Shown here: positions 45,746 to 54,549 of the stretch, in pieces
Layout of the letters: every line of letters starts with the position of its first letter
Position numbering within the stretch: the stretch's first letter is position 1
From: SB11 sp965222995
Lineage (GTDB): Bacteria > Bacteroidota > Bacteroidia > UBA8524
Direction of reading: 5' to 3'
DNA: 64,000 nucleotides
NCBI GenBank assembly: GCA_965222995.1
Contig: OZ244977.1
Coordinates: 3,038,001-3,102,000, forward strand
The notes under the pieces: model-generated
Told to the model about the DNA's origin: nothing
Seen by the model: only the letters and a program-made list of their open reading frames with translations
Databases searched by the model: none
Translations under genes and position numbers: made by a program

Positions 45746-47173
45746 TCATTTATTAGTAGTATTTATCACTTCGACACTATTATTCCTTTTGTAAAGCTCT
45801 GTACCTGAAAACGGATACGGCTGCAAAAGTACTATCTTTTGATTCGAAAGCCCACTTACAGTATTCGGAAATACATAATAGAAGTCAAAATGCTCATTTT
45901 CAGCATCTTCTGTTTTTGTTGGCTTACGAGCAGGCACTTCTAACTTTTTCCGATAGAAGTTTACTGAAGGTTCTAATTGCCAGTCGCAAGCTATTGAGAC
46001 CGAATCTATCCCACTTGTCATTTGTTTGACTGCAACTTCAGTATCAGCGTCATATTTCCACATACAGAAATAAGTCAAGTTGGCTCCTCGTGCAAAGTTA
46101 AAAAGCCAAGCTACAATTACCACTGTTGTTAATCCTTTTGCAACAACATTTAATATTTTACCTCTGTTTGCTATATGTTGTACTCCATGGGGTAGTAACA
46201 GTATCAGCGTAACATAGAATATTAGCACCCCTCTATCTAATGGATATTTTAACCCTAAAGAATAATGTAATACAACAGGTATAGCACACATTAGCAACGA
46301 AAACAAACTTAAACTATAGAAGCTCTTATTCGCTTTCTTAAACCATAACCCAATTAATAGCGCAATAAAAATCACACTGCAAAATATTATCACCCAATGC
46401 ATGTAAGATTGTCCCTCTGCCATTTCTGATTTATAGAAGAATGCCATTACCAAACTTTGAAATGACCCTTTGAACAAACCCATATCAGAACCATAATATA
46501 ATTGGTTACGGCTTTTTAGAAACAGTACCCAATAAATTGCAGCGCTTAGTACTACTATATTAACTAATAAAGGATGTAGCAATAAACGCTTAAAATGCGC
46601 TGTAAATAGCTTTAGTTTAAATTCTTGCAACAGAAAAAAGCCCATTATACTTATCAGTGCAACATGAAATATAAGTGTAGTAAAATTGGCTATGACACCC
46701 AATAAAGAAAGGTATAGTGCCCGTTCAAAGTTCTTTCTGTTACCCACATCATTTACCCATTCTGTAAAATAGAATAAGGCTCCTAACCCAAACCCAAGCG
46801 ACATACCATAGCCGCGCATCATACCAAAAAAATCAAGCATAAATGGGAATGCTGTTAACAGTATAACACATAGCCATTGTACCTCAATATTTTGAAACCT
46901 TTGAGCAAACTTAAAACAGTAGAATAAATAGAGAATGAATACTAATAAATTGGGCAAACGCATTGCCAATTCACTTTCACCAAACAGTAGGTATAAGGGA
47001 TAAGCTGACCAAGTATTTAGCCAATGATTATTAGCTGTATTGCCTTGACTGGAGTGCTCTGCAAATATGGTGTAGCTCTGGCATTCGTCATGCGTAAAAG
47101 GCACTATACTGGCTTTAATAAATACAAATGCAAATACTAAAGCTGAGTATATGATTAAACTTTTACGATTCAT
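45746..47173 (-). CDS. GT39-like multi-pass membrane glycosyltransferase
   Basis: 475 residues with about ten hydrophobic segments. The N-terminus has the GT-C pattern of an acidic pair in the first periplasmic loop (SIVPFTHDECQSY) and a following NNHWLNT, as in ArnT/PMT-like enzymes using polyprenyl-phosphate sugars. The C-terminal soluble tail is short. It lies between the two CoA-transferase subunit genes in the same direction, with 8- and 19-base gaps. Substrate unknown. Confidence 0.7.
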   Translation of the reverse strand: MNRKSLIIYSALVFAFVFIKASIVPFTHDECQSYTIFAEHSSQGNTANNHWLNTWSAYPLYLLFGESELAMRLPNLLVFILYLFYCFKFAQRFQNIEVQWLCVILLTAFPFMLDFFGMMRGYGMSLGFGLGALFYFTEWVNDVGNRKNFERALYLSLLGVIANFTTLIFHVALISIMGFFLLQEFKLKLFTAHFKRLLLHPLLVNIVVLSAAIYWVLFLKSRNQLYYGSDMGLFKGSFQSLVMAFFYKSEMAEGQSYMHWVIIFCSVIFIALLIGLWFKKANKSFYSLSLFSLLMCAIPVVLHYSLGLKYPLDRGVLIFYVTLILLLPHGVQHIANRGKILNVVAKGLTTVVIVAWLFNFARGANLTYFCMWKYDADTEVAVKQMTSGIDSVSIACDWQLEPSVNFYRKKLEVPARKPTKTEDAENEHFDFYYVFPNTVSGLSNQKIVLLQPYPFSGTELYKRNNSVEVINTTNK

Positions 47174-47192
47174 TCATGCCGCGTGGGTTAAT

Positions 47193-47885
47193 TTATTGGC
47201 GAACCGTGCGCTGCTCTATCCGTTTCTCGTAGTTAGTACCTTGGAAAATGCGGTGTACGTATATGCCCGGTGTATGGATATAGTTAGGGTCTAATTCACC
47301 CGCTGGGACTAATTCTTCTACTTCTGCAATGGTTATTTTACCTGCCATTGCCATTAGGGGATTAAAGTTTCTTGCAGTGGCTTTAAATATCAAGTTCCCG
47401 TGTGTATCACCTTTCCATGCTTTTACCAATGCAAAATCGCTATCAAAGGCTTCTTCCATTAAGTAAGTTTTACCGTTGAAGTCTCTGGTCTCTTTTCCTT
47501 CAGCCACTTCTGTACCTACACCTGCCGGGGTGTATACTACAGGCATTCCGTAACCTTGTGCCATGCAACGCGTAGCTAATGTACCTTGTGGAACCAAGTC
47601 TACTTCAAGCTCACCACTTAATAATTGACGTTCAAACTCGGCATTTTCACCCACATAAGACGATATCATCTTTTTCACCTGTTTTGTTTGTAACAGTAAA
47701 CCGATACCAAAATCATCCACCCCCGCATTGTTGCTAATGCAGGTTAAATCTTTTGTGCCTTTGCGCACCAATGCTGCAATACTGTTTTCAGGAATACCGC
47801 ACAGCCCGAAGCCGCCCAGCATAAGCACTGCACCATCGTGTATATCTTTCACAGCCTCATCGGCATTTGCGAATACTTTGTTCAT
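47193..47885 (-). CDS. scoA: 3-oxoacid CoA-transferase subunit A
   Basis: 230 residues, alpha subunit of a class I CoA-transferase. MNKVFANADEAVKDIHDGA at the start, GGFGLCGIPENSI (CoA-binding glycine-rich loop), ISSYVGENAEFERQ, FNGKTYLMEEAF, and AEVEELVPAGELDPNYIHTPGIYV near the end are family blocks. The frame is open back to 48050, but that upstream part is repeat-derived sequence without homology, so ATG 47885 is the start. Confidence 0.93.
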   Translation of the reverse strand: MNKVFANADEAVKDIHDGAVLMLGGFGLCGIPENSIAALVRKGTKDLTCISNNAGVDDFGIGLLLQTKQVKKMISSYVGENAEFERQLLSGELEVDLVPQGTLATRCMAQGYGMPVVYTPAGVGTEVAEGKETRDFNGKTYLMEEAFDSDFALVKAWKGDTHGNLIFKATARNFNPLMAMAGKITIAEVEELVPAGELDPNYIHTPGIYVHRIFQGTNYEKRIEQRTVRQ

Positions 47886-47984
47886 ACGTTTTTCGGAATT
47901 CACGGCGAAGTTAGTTTTTAATGTGCGAATGTGCCAATCTCTTGATGTGCTAATTTGAAAATGTACTTGTGTTCCAATTCTGAC

Positions 47985-48090
47985 CCGCAGATACTGAACT
48001 AAATTCAGCATGACTGCCTCCCGCACGTCATTGCGAGCGAAGAGCAGCAATCTTTTGCCTTACATACTTCGACTCTACACATGTATGACA
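47985..48090. repeat. Dispersed repeat region, copy 2 (partial)
   Basis: CGTCATTGCGA at 48026 with following GCAATCTTTTGC is the left half of the element at 43530; the right arm is missing. Just before it, ACTGAACTAAATTCAGCATGAC holds a short CTGAA/TTCAG inverted repeat of the same dispersed type. Fills most of the 235-base gap between scoA and the desaturase gene. Confidence 0.6.
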
Positions 48091-48120
48091 TAGCCATTGA
48101 AATAGTATTCAATTTGTCAA

Positions 48121-49623
48121 TCAGTTAATCATATCCGCAACAATCTTAGCAGAGGATAATACCAAAGGTATTCCACCTCCGGGGTGAACACTGCCACCTA
48201 CAAAGTATAAGCCTTTTATGTGTTTTGAGAAATTAGGATGGCGATAGAAAGCAGCCATGCGGTTGTTGCTGCTAGTACCATATAGCGAGCCTAGATAGCT
48301 TTGGGTTACGTTTTCAATGCCTCTCGGGTCAAGAGTTTTTTCAGTAGCAATTAAAGGCTCAATATCGGTTCTTAGTACGCGGTTTATTTTGGTGATAATG
48401 TTTTGTCGGGCTTGGGTAATAAGTTCGTCCCAGTTTTGCCCTTCTATGTGTGGTGCATTTATCATCACAAACCAATTTTCGCAGCTTTGTGGAGCATCAT
48501 CGGGCTTGTACTTACTTGTGATATTGATATATACCGTAGGGTCGCTATACAGTGATTTTTTATCGAACAAATAGTCAAACTCGGTTTTGTAGTCTTCACT
48601 AAACAAAATGTTATGCAAATCGAGCTTCGGGAATTGCTTATTGATTCCCCAATAGAATATTAGTGCTGATGAAGAACGAGGCTGATTCAGTACCTTTTCA
48701 GGAAACTTTACATCAGGCAACAAATGCTTGTAGGTGAAGTAGACATCGCTGTTGCTGACTATAATGTCAGCAGGTCGGTGGTTGGTAGTCAGTGGTTGGT
48801 TCTCCATACTACTGTCTTCTGACAACTGACCGCGGACTTGCAGTCCTTTCACCTCTCCACCCTCATGCACTATCCTTTCTACCTTAGTATTCAAATGTAT
48901 CTTAACGCCTAGCTTGTTGCACAAATGCAAAAGTGCTTGGGTAATTCCGTGTATTCCGTTATTGGGGAAATAAGCTCCTATTCCGTACTCTAAATGCGGA
49001 ATAATATTAAGAGTTCCCGGGGCTTCATAAGGGTTAGAGCCGTTGTAGGTAGCATAGCGTTTAAATAGTCTTCGGGTACGGCTGTCTTTAAACTGTTTAT
49101 CAATCACCTCAGCCATATTCACCATAGTGTCTATTTTATGCAGATTGGTATACCCTTTAAGAGCATCTTTACTAAAATAAGTCTTTAATTGATGCAGTGA
49201 TTTTTCTAAAAATAAGCCTTTAGTTACCTTATATATTGTGGCTGATTTATTTAAAAATTCTAATACACTTTCAGCACTATCAGTAGTTTTATCGGCTATT
49301 TTTTGAGCAAATTTTTCAGGCTTGGCATCGGCTACTATTTCAGTACCGTCTTCAAAAAAGTAATTACAAATATGATTGAGGCGGGTGTAAGGGAAATGCT
49401 TTTCTATGTCTTCTTCTGCTACTTCAAACAGCTCTTCTACGTACTGTGGCATGGTAAACAGTGAAGGTCCTGCATCAAAACGAAAACCGTTTATATGGTG
49501 AACGGTAGCTTTACCTCCTACGTAGCTATTGGCTTCAAAAATTTCTACTGAATGCCCTTGTTTAGCTAAACGAATGGCTACTGCCAGTCCTCCCAAGCCT
49601 GCACCAATTACAGCTACTTTCAT
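48121..49623 (-). CDS. CrtI-family carotenoid desaturase 2 (CrtD/CrtI-like)
   Basis: 500 residues, FAD-dependent. N-terminal dinucleotide fold VAVIGAGLGGLAVAIRLAKQGH and FRFDAGPSLFTMPQYVEELF; C-terminal signature GLYFVGGSVHPGGGIPLVLSS. Overlaps the lycopene cyclase gene by four bases (ATGA-type coupling). The window has a second desaturase next to crtB, so this one may act later (for example a CrtD-like 3,4-desaturation) rather than on phytoene. That split of roles is inference. It could also be a CrtI isoform. Confidence 0.82.
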   Translation of the reverse strand: MKVAVIGAGLGGLAVAIRLAKQGHSVEIFEANSYVGGKATVHHINGFRFDAGPSLFTMPQYVEELFEVAEEDIEKHFPYTRLNHICNYFFEDGTEIVADAKPEKFAQKIADKTTDSAESVLEFLNKSATIYKVTKGLFLEKSLHQLKTYFSKDALKGYTNLHKIDTMVNMAEVIDKQFKDSRTRRLFKRYATYNGSNPYEAPGTLNIIPHLEYGIGAYFPNNGIHGITQALLHLCNKLGVKIHLNTKVERIVHEGGEVKGLQVRGQLSEDSSMENQPLTTNHRPADIIVSNSDVYFTYKHLLPDVKFPEKVLNQPRSSSALIFYWGINKQFPKLDLHNILFSEDYKTEFDYLFDKKSLYSDPTVYINITSKYKPDDAPQSCENWFVMINAPHIEGQNWDELITQARQNIITKINRVLRTDIEPLIATEKTLDPRGIENVTQSYLGSLYGTSSNNRMAAFYRHPNFSKHIKGLYFVGGSVHPGGGIPLVLSSAKIVADMIN

Positions 49624-50345
49624 GCTTGTGAAATTTCTGCTTCGGGTGAAGTTTCTTTGTTTTTCGAAGCTCTTACAAAGCGTTTCTGAAACCGCTCGTA
49701 TAGTGCTACATTCATTAATAGCAACAACATCATATATAAAGTATCTTCTACAGGTATTGAACCTATATGAATGCCCAAATTCTCTACATCATTATAAATT
49801 ACAACAGGTTTTGCCGTAAGTATTCCGTTTACAATTAAAAAAGGGACTAACGCTATTACATAAGCCAAATAAAACCTGCCTAGCCATTGTGCTCGGTTTA
49901 CCACCAACAGCTGCATCATATATGCCCCTAAAAGTATTAGGGTAGTGGCGGTGTATAGTTTGCCATAATTAAAACCTAATAGTATCGCATCAAGCACCAT
50001 TATAGCAATGGTTATGGGTACACCCCATTTTTTAAGATAATCTTTTGGGAAATAAGCAATTAAACACTCGTATATAAACACACAGGCATAGGGTATGGTA
50101 AAGAAAAACAGTACTTCCTCTATAGGAAGGTTTAAGAGTTTTATGCCTGTAATATACTTTTCGTTAAAACTCCATACTCCCCATGCGGTAAAAAAATAGT
50201 CCCAAATAAGAAAGAAAATAGCCACCAATACAATTGCAGGAAACAAATATTTCCACTTTTTGTAAAAAGCTACTTTCTTATCAAAAGAAAGGATAAAGGG
50301 GAAAAAAATTGCACCTATGTTTACCAGTAAGTATAATGATTTCAC
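49620..50345 (-). CDS. Lycopene cyclase (fused CrtYc-CrtYd type)
   Basis: 241 residues with about seven membrane segments and both halves of the heterodimeric-type lycopene cyclase. The paired motifs are LPIEEVLFFFTIPYA in the first half and IPVEDTLYMMLLLLMN in the second (PxE(E/D) in each). It forms beta-ionone rings on lycopene in the membrane. Translationally coupled to the downstream desaturase. Confidence 0.88.
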   Translation of the reverse strand: MKSLYLLVNIGAIFFPFILSFDKKVAFYKKWKYLFPAIVLVAIFFLIWDYFFTAWGVWSFNEKYITGIKLLNLPIEEVLFFFTIPYACVFIYECLIAYFPKDYLKKWGVPITIAIMVLDAILLGFNYGKLYTATTLILLGAYMMQLLVVNRAQWLGRFYLAYVIALVPFLIVNGILTAKPVVIYNDVENLGIHIGSIPVEDTLYMMLLLLMNVALYERFQKRFVRASKNKETSPEAEISQA

Positions 50346-50414
50346 TTTTCGTTATTCATTTATTTAGGACTATTTACCTCACCCTTCGACTAGCTCAGGA
50401 TGGCAACCACTTCA

Positions 50415-50479
50415 CGTCATTGCGAATGAAGTGAAGCAATCTGCCACAGATTACTTCGTCGTGCCTCCTCGTAATGACG
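50415..50479. repeat. MITE-like palindromic repeat, copy 3
   Basis: 65-bp element bounded by CGTCATTGCGA and TCGTAATGACG (one mismatch between arms), preceded by CCCTTCGACTAGCTCAGGAT, a sequence nearly the same as one inside copy 1 (CCCTTCGACTTCGCTCAGGA). Lies in the 175-base gap between the cyclase gene and the unknown gene. Confidence 0.75.
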
Positions 50480-50520
50480 AAAAAGGTATAGTTTTCCATT
50501 CTCAATTCTTAACTCTCAAT

Positions 50521-50991
50521 TTACTCTGCTAATTCTTTAAAAGTATTTAAACAAGCTATGTACTCTTCTTTTTTAAAGTACATGGGTTTTATTTTATTTA
50601 ACCATTTTACTTTACTCCCTACATTTTGAGGGTGGTTTTCAGGGTTATGTATATCAACGCCCAAACTCTCCCATATTACATAACCATTTTCTGTTTTCGC
50701 ATGCGCCACAATTACGGTACACACCAAATCTAAATCTTCAGGGCAAACCAATAGTGGTATTCTAAGTGTTTCTCCTTCTTTGGGCAAAGCACGTTCCATT
50801 ACCAAATCATATTCGGTATCATTTTCATATACAGGTAAAAAGGCAGGGACTAAACCCAAATATTCTTCATCGGGATAAAACTCATCTATGGCAACATCTA
50901 ACAATTCATCATCAATAGTTATGGCTATATGTTCTTCTGCTGCAAAAAAAGTTTTTCGCATTTCTGCCTTAATGGTATGCGTTTTTTTCAT
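50521..50991 (-). CDS. Unknown acidic cytoplasmic protein within the carotenoid cluster
   Basis: 156 residues, no signal or membrane segment, strongly acidic in the first half (VAIDEFYPDEEYLGL). I do not recognise a family. Contains VIVAHAKTENGYVIWESLGVDIHNPE, which looks like a strand-loop-strand with a conserved tryptophan. Same strand as the carotenoid genes, but 133 bases from crtB and followed by a repeat element, so it may not belong to the pathway. Confidence 0.65.
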   Translation of the reverse strand: MKKTHTIKAEMRKTFFAAEEHIAITIDDELLDVAIDEFYPDEEYLGLVPAFLPVYENDTEYDLVMERALPKEGETLRIPLLVCPEDLDLVCTVIVAHAKTENGYVIWESLGVDIHNPENHPQNVGSKVKWLNKIKPMYFKKEEYIACLNTFKELAE

Positions 50992-51124
50992 GTTGACCTT
51001 TTGGTGGGGTCAAAGTTATGATTTTGGGTTGATAACCTACCCCTCCCCAATCGGAGGGGTGTACCTATGTTACCTAATATTATATATGTATGTGTGTTAT
51101 TAAAAAAATCAGCGGTTGCTAATT

Positions 51125-51991
51125 TTATATTTTATTAAACCTGAATTTGATGTATGAGGTAAAGAATAGAAGCAGTTTTTCAGAATTATTTACTCTAATA
51201 CGGCTTTCCATAATGCTCTTTGGCTCAAGCTTGTTTATTTTACCTAACAAACGATAAAAATAGATATAGGCTATATATACACCGAAGCGGCTGCTCATAG
51301 GAAGTTTACGTATACCTTCTAAAGCAGCATTAAAATCGTTTTCAATATCTTTTTCTATCTCGTTTTTAATATGCTTATTAAAGCTTCCGTAAAAATCTAC
51401 ATTAGGAAAATATACTCTGCCCCTATCTTTATAATCTGATTTTAAATCACGCAAAAAATTGATTTTCTGGAAAGCTGCTCCCAGTTTACGGGCTGGTTCC
51501 TTTAAGTTCTCGTAACGTGTTTGGTCTCCTTCACAAAATACTTTCAAGCACATTAAACCTACTACCTCAGCACTACCATATATATATTGCTCATACCCTT
51601 CTTGCTGATAGTTTTGGTAGTTCAAATCCATTTCCATACTATCCAAAAATGCATCTACTAATTTTATATCAATATTATACTGATGGAATGTTCTTTGAAA
51701 AGCATGCAACACCGGATTATAACTTATTTTACTTTCTATAGCCTCATAGGCATCTCTACGAAACTTGCTAAGCAGTGTATTTTTGTCGTAATCATGAAAA
51801 GTATCTACAATTTCATCAGCATAACGTACAAAGGCATATATATTTCGTATATGTGCTCTTAAGCTTTTGCCTAAAGCCAAAATACCTAAACTAAATGATG
51901 TGCTATATGCAGAGGTGATTTCTTTGGCACAACGCTCACAAGTTTCGTTATACAGTAAAAAATCGGTGTTGTTTGTGGTTTTAGTTAACAT
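51125..51991 (-). CDS. crtB: Phytoene synthase
   Basis: 288 residues, trans-isoprenyl synthase of the squalene/phytoene family: joins two geranylgeranyl diphosphates. Both aspartate-rich motifs are present, DEIVD in YAFVRYADEIVDTF and DLKSD in INFLRDLKSDYKDRGRVYFP. Typical STSFSLGILALGKSLR lies before the first. Adjacent to crtI (21 bases), same strand. Confidence 0.93.
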   Translation of the reverse strand: MLTKTTNNTDFLLYNETCERCAKEITSAYSTSFSLGILALGKSLRAHIRNIYAFVRYADEIVDTFHDYDKNTLLSKFRRDAYEAIESKISYNPVLHAFQRTFHQYNIDIKLVDAFLDSMEMDLNYQNYQQEGYEQYIYGSAEVVGLMCLKVFCEGDQTRYENLKEPARKLGAAFQKINFLRDLKSDYKDRGRVYFPNVDFYGSFNKHIKNEIEKDIENDFNAALEGIRKLPMSSRFGVYIAYIYFYRLLGKINKLEPKSIMESRIRVNNSEKLLLFFTSYIKFRFNKI

Positions 51992-52012
51992 ATACCTATA
52001 GTTTTTTGTGTG

Positions 52013-53482
52013 TTATGCTACAGGAAACTCTTTTTGCACCTCACCGGCTACTACCTGCCCTGAGATTAAGGAAGGCGGCACACCAGGCCCCGGTACGGTA
52101 AGTTGCCCTGTATAAAACATATTTTTTAACTTCTTATTTTTTAATGCTGGCTTTAGTATTGCCGTTTGCATTAATGTATTGGCAAGCCCGTAGGCATTGC
52201 CTTTAAACGAGTGATAGTCTTCTATAAAATTGCTGTGTGCATAACTGCGTTTCACAATAACATGCTCTTTTATATTTTGCCCGGTACGCTGCTCTAACCT
52301 ATCCATCATAAGGTTATAATATTTCTCGCGAGTGCTTTCCCCGTCATCTAAATCAGGGGCTACAGGCATTAGTAAAAATAGATTTTCGCAACCTTCGGGG
52401 GCTACAGTATTATCGGTTTTAGATGTTGCAGCAGCATAAAACAACGGTTTTTCCGGCCATTGTGGGTTGTCATAAATTTCTTTGGCATGTTGAGCGAAGT
52501 CGGCATCAAAAAATAAGTTGTGGTGTTGTAAAGCATCTATTTTCTTATTTATACCCAAATAGTATATAAGGCTACTTGGAGCCATTACACGTTTTTGCCA
52601 GTAATCTTCGCTGTAGTTTGCACTACCGTTAAGCAATTGCTTATCTACATGGTGGTAATCTGCACCTGCTACCAATATATCAGCGAAAAAATCGCCGTTA
52701 TTAGTTTTTATACGTTCTACTTTACCACTTAGAGACTCTATTTTTTGTACTTCATGATTAAAACGAAACTCTACACCCAGCTCTTCTGCCAAACTGTACA
52801 TTGCCTTTACAATCTCATACATACCTCCTTGCGGATACCACGTACCTAATTGTATGTCGGCATAGTTCATTAAACTATATAATGCAGGTGTTTTAGAAGG
52901 CTTAGCACCTAAGAATAATACAGGAAACTCCATGAGTTGTTGTATTTCAGGATGCTTAAAATGCGTTTTCACATGGCTTTGCATTGATTTGAAAACATCA
53001 AGCTTAAAAACCCCTGCTGCCAATTTTGCATCTATAAATTCCGTCCAGCTTCTTCCCGGCTTATATACCAGTTCGTTAATACCAACTTCGTATTTGTATT
53101 CTCCTTCTGCTAAGAAATTTTTAAGCTGTTGTGCAGCACCGTTTTCCTTGCTTTCTAATAATTCTCCTAATTTTTCTACACTTGCCGGAATGTCCCAGTA
53201 GTCTTTTTCAAAATATACTCTGTATGATGGGTTTAAACGTTCTAGGTTGTAGTAATCTGAAACTTTTTTCCCGAATTGAGCAAAAAATTTCTCAAAAACA
53301 TCAGGCATCCAGTACCAACTGGGTCCCATATCAAATTTAAATCCGTCTTTCTCCCAAACCCTGCAACGCCCCCCTGCTGTAGCATTTTTCTCCAGCACAG
53401 TAACTTCATAACCTGCTTTAGCTAAAAAACAAGCTGATGAAAGCCCTGCGAAGCCTGAACCTATTATTACTACTTTTTGCAT
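52013..53482 (-). CDS. crtI: Phytoene desaturase
   Basis: 489 residues, FAD-dependent CrtI family. KVVIIGSGFAGLSSACFLAKAGY is the dinucleotide fold and FKFDMGPSWYWMPDVFE follows; the C-terminal signature is YTGQLTVPGPGVPPSLISGQVVAGEV. Converts phytoene to lycopene-type products. Directly upstream of crtB and downstream of the ECF sigma factor gene, the usual Bacteroidota order. Confidence 0.92.
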   Translation of the reverse strand: MQKVVIIGSGFAGLSSACFLAKAGYEVTVLEKNATAGGRCRVWEKDGFKFDMGPSWYWMPDVFEKFFAQFGKKVSDYYNLERLNPSYRVYFEKDYWDIPASVEKLGELLESKENGAAQQLKNFLAEGEYKYEVGINELVYKPGRSWTEFIDAKLAAGVFKLDVFKSMQSHVKTHFKHPEIQQLMEFPVLFLGAKPSKTPALYSLMNYADIQLGTWYPQGGMYEIVKAMYSLAEELGVEFRFNHEVQKIESLSGKVERIKTNNGDFFADILVAGADYHHVDKQLLNGSANYSEDYWQKRVMAPSSLIYYLGINKKIDALQHHNLFFDADFAQHAKEIYDNPQWPEKPLFYAAATSKTDNTVAPEGCENLFLLMPVAPDLDDGESTREKYYNLMMDRLEQRTGQNIKEHVIVKRSYAHSNFIEDYHSFKGNAYGLANTLMQTAILKPALKNKKLKNMFYTGQLTVPGPGVPPSLISGQVVAGEVQKEFPVA

Positions 53483-53526
53483 GGAACTAAGAAGTGATAT
53501 ATACGTTTAAACTAATTTTTTAGTTT

Positions 53527-54054
53527 TTATGCCTGTTGAAACCCGTAGGCTTTACCGTAGTTAGCCAATTTTTTGCGTAGTTGGCGGCGTGCAACAAAAA
53601 TTCTGGTTTTTACGGTTCCAATCGGTATATTTAATATTTCTGCAATCTCATGGTATTTAAAACCTTTATGATTCATGGTAAAGGTTTTCTTCAAATCGTA
53701 AGGTAACGATTCTATAGCAGCTTCCATATCTTTCATCATAAATTTCTTTTCGGCGACATTACCTGTAGAATTTGATACAGAATCTAAAAAATAAGTGTTA
53801 TCAGTAGTATCAATAAAAGTATTGCGCTTTACTAAGCGGCGATAATTATTAATAAAACTATTTTTCATAATAGTATATAGCCAACCTTTAAGGTTAGTAC
53901 CCTCAGCAAACTTATTGTGGTAGGTAAATGCTTTTAACATAGTCTCCTGCACCAAATCATTTGCATCTTCACTATTATGAGTTAACTGATAAGCATAATT
54001 ACGCAAGGGTGTTCCTTCTTTCTGAACTAATGAGCTAAATTCTAATTGTGTCAT
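53527..54054 (-). CDS. ECF-type RNA polymerase sigma factor
   Basis: 175 residues. Region 2: ANDLVQETMLKAFTYHNKF and LKGWLYTIMKNSFINNYRRL. Region 4: IESLPYDLKKTFTMNHKGFKYHEIAEILNIPIGTVKTRIFVARRQLRKKL. No anti-sigma gene is adjacent. It heads the carotenoid cluster on the same strand, as in many Bacteroidota where such a factor is linked to pigment genes, so it may control the cluster. Confidence 0.9.
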   Translation of the reverse strand: MTQLEFSSLVQKEGTPLRNYAYQLTHNSEDANDLVQETMLKAFTYHNKFAEGTNLKGWLYTIMKNSFINNYRRLVKRNTFIDTTDNTYFLDSVSNSTGNVAEKKFMMKDMEAAIESLPYDLKKTFTMNHKGFKYHEIAEILNIPIGTVKTRIFVARRQLRKKLANYGKAYGFQQA

Positions 54055-54549
54055 AATGTTTAACTTTTACCTATAAAAACTTCAACAAAATTATAATAAC
54101 CATCTCCACTTTTCCAAATATTTGTTTAACTTTTTTTAAAAATTGTTAAACAAAATGATTGAACCCTACTATTTACTGGGGATTCATATCATCTATTTTT
54201 AAATAAAACATAGTAATGGTTTTGTTATTTGTATAGCTATCAGCATTTTTTGAACCAAACAAACAAGTTATTGAACCGTAACAACGATTGAAAACGGTTA
54301 AGCAACACCATATTTGCATTACAAAGATTTACAACGGGTAAAACACTGTGATAGATTGTGATGAGAGGTAAAGGGACAGTGTTGAGCAAAATACCCAATT
54401 GTAAAAAAATGAGTAATAAAGTACACTTTGTTTAGTATAGCATGGTTATTGTTAGTATATTGATGTTTGAACAAAGAAAACAGTCTGTTTATTATTTTTT
54501 ATTAAAACTTCAACAAAACACAGCCAACTTGGTTAATTGATGTTAAGTA
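54055..54549. other. 495-base intergenic region between sigma factor and queD
   Basis: AT-rich region between divergent genes with no supported gene. It holds the sigma-gene promoter (54086-54118), three copies of TTGAACC (near 54160, 54250 and 54272) and a 6-bp inverted repeat AACCGT / ACGGTT (54274-54279, 54294-54299). No RNA gene was recognised; the repeats could be regulator sites. Confidence 0.5.
54086..54118 (-). promoter_or_regulatory. Candidate full promoter of the ECF sigma gene
   Basis: On the minus strand, TTTG (54115-54118), a 21-base spacer and TAATTTTG (54086-54093), 31 bases before the ATG at 54054. Both elements and the spacing fit the Bacteroidota -33/-7 promoter. Confidence 0.6.

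Noticed and set aside
47886..48050. 55-codon N-terminal extension of CoA-transferase subunit A
   Set aside because: Encoded by the dispersed CGTCATTGCGA repeat; the family begins at MNKVFANADEA (ATG 47885).
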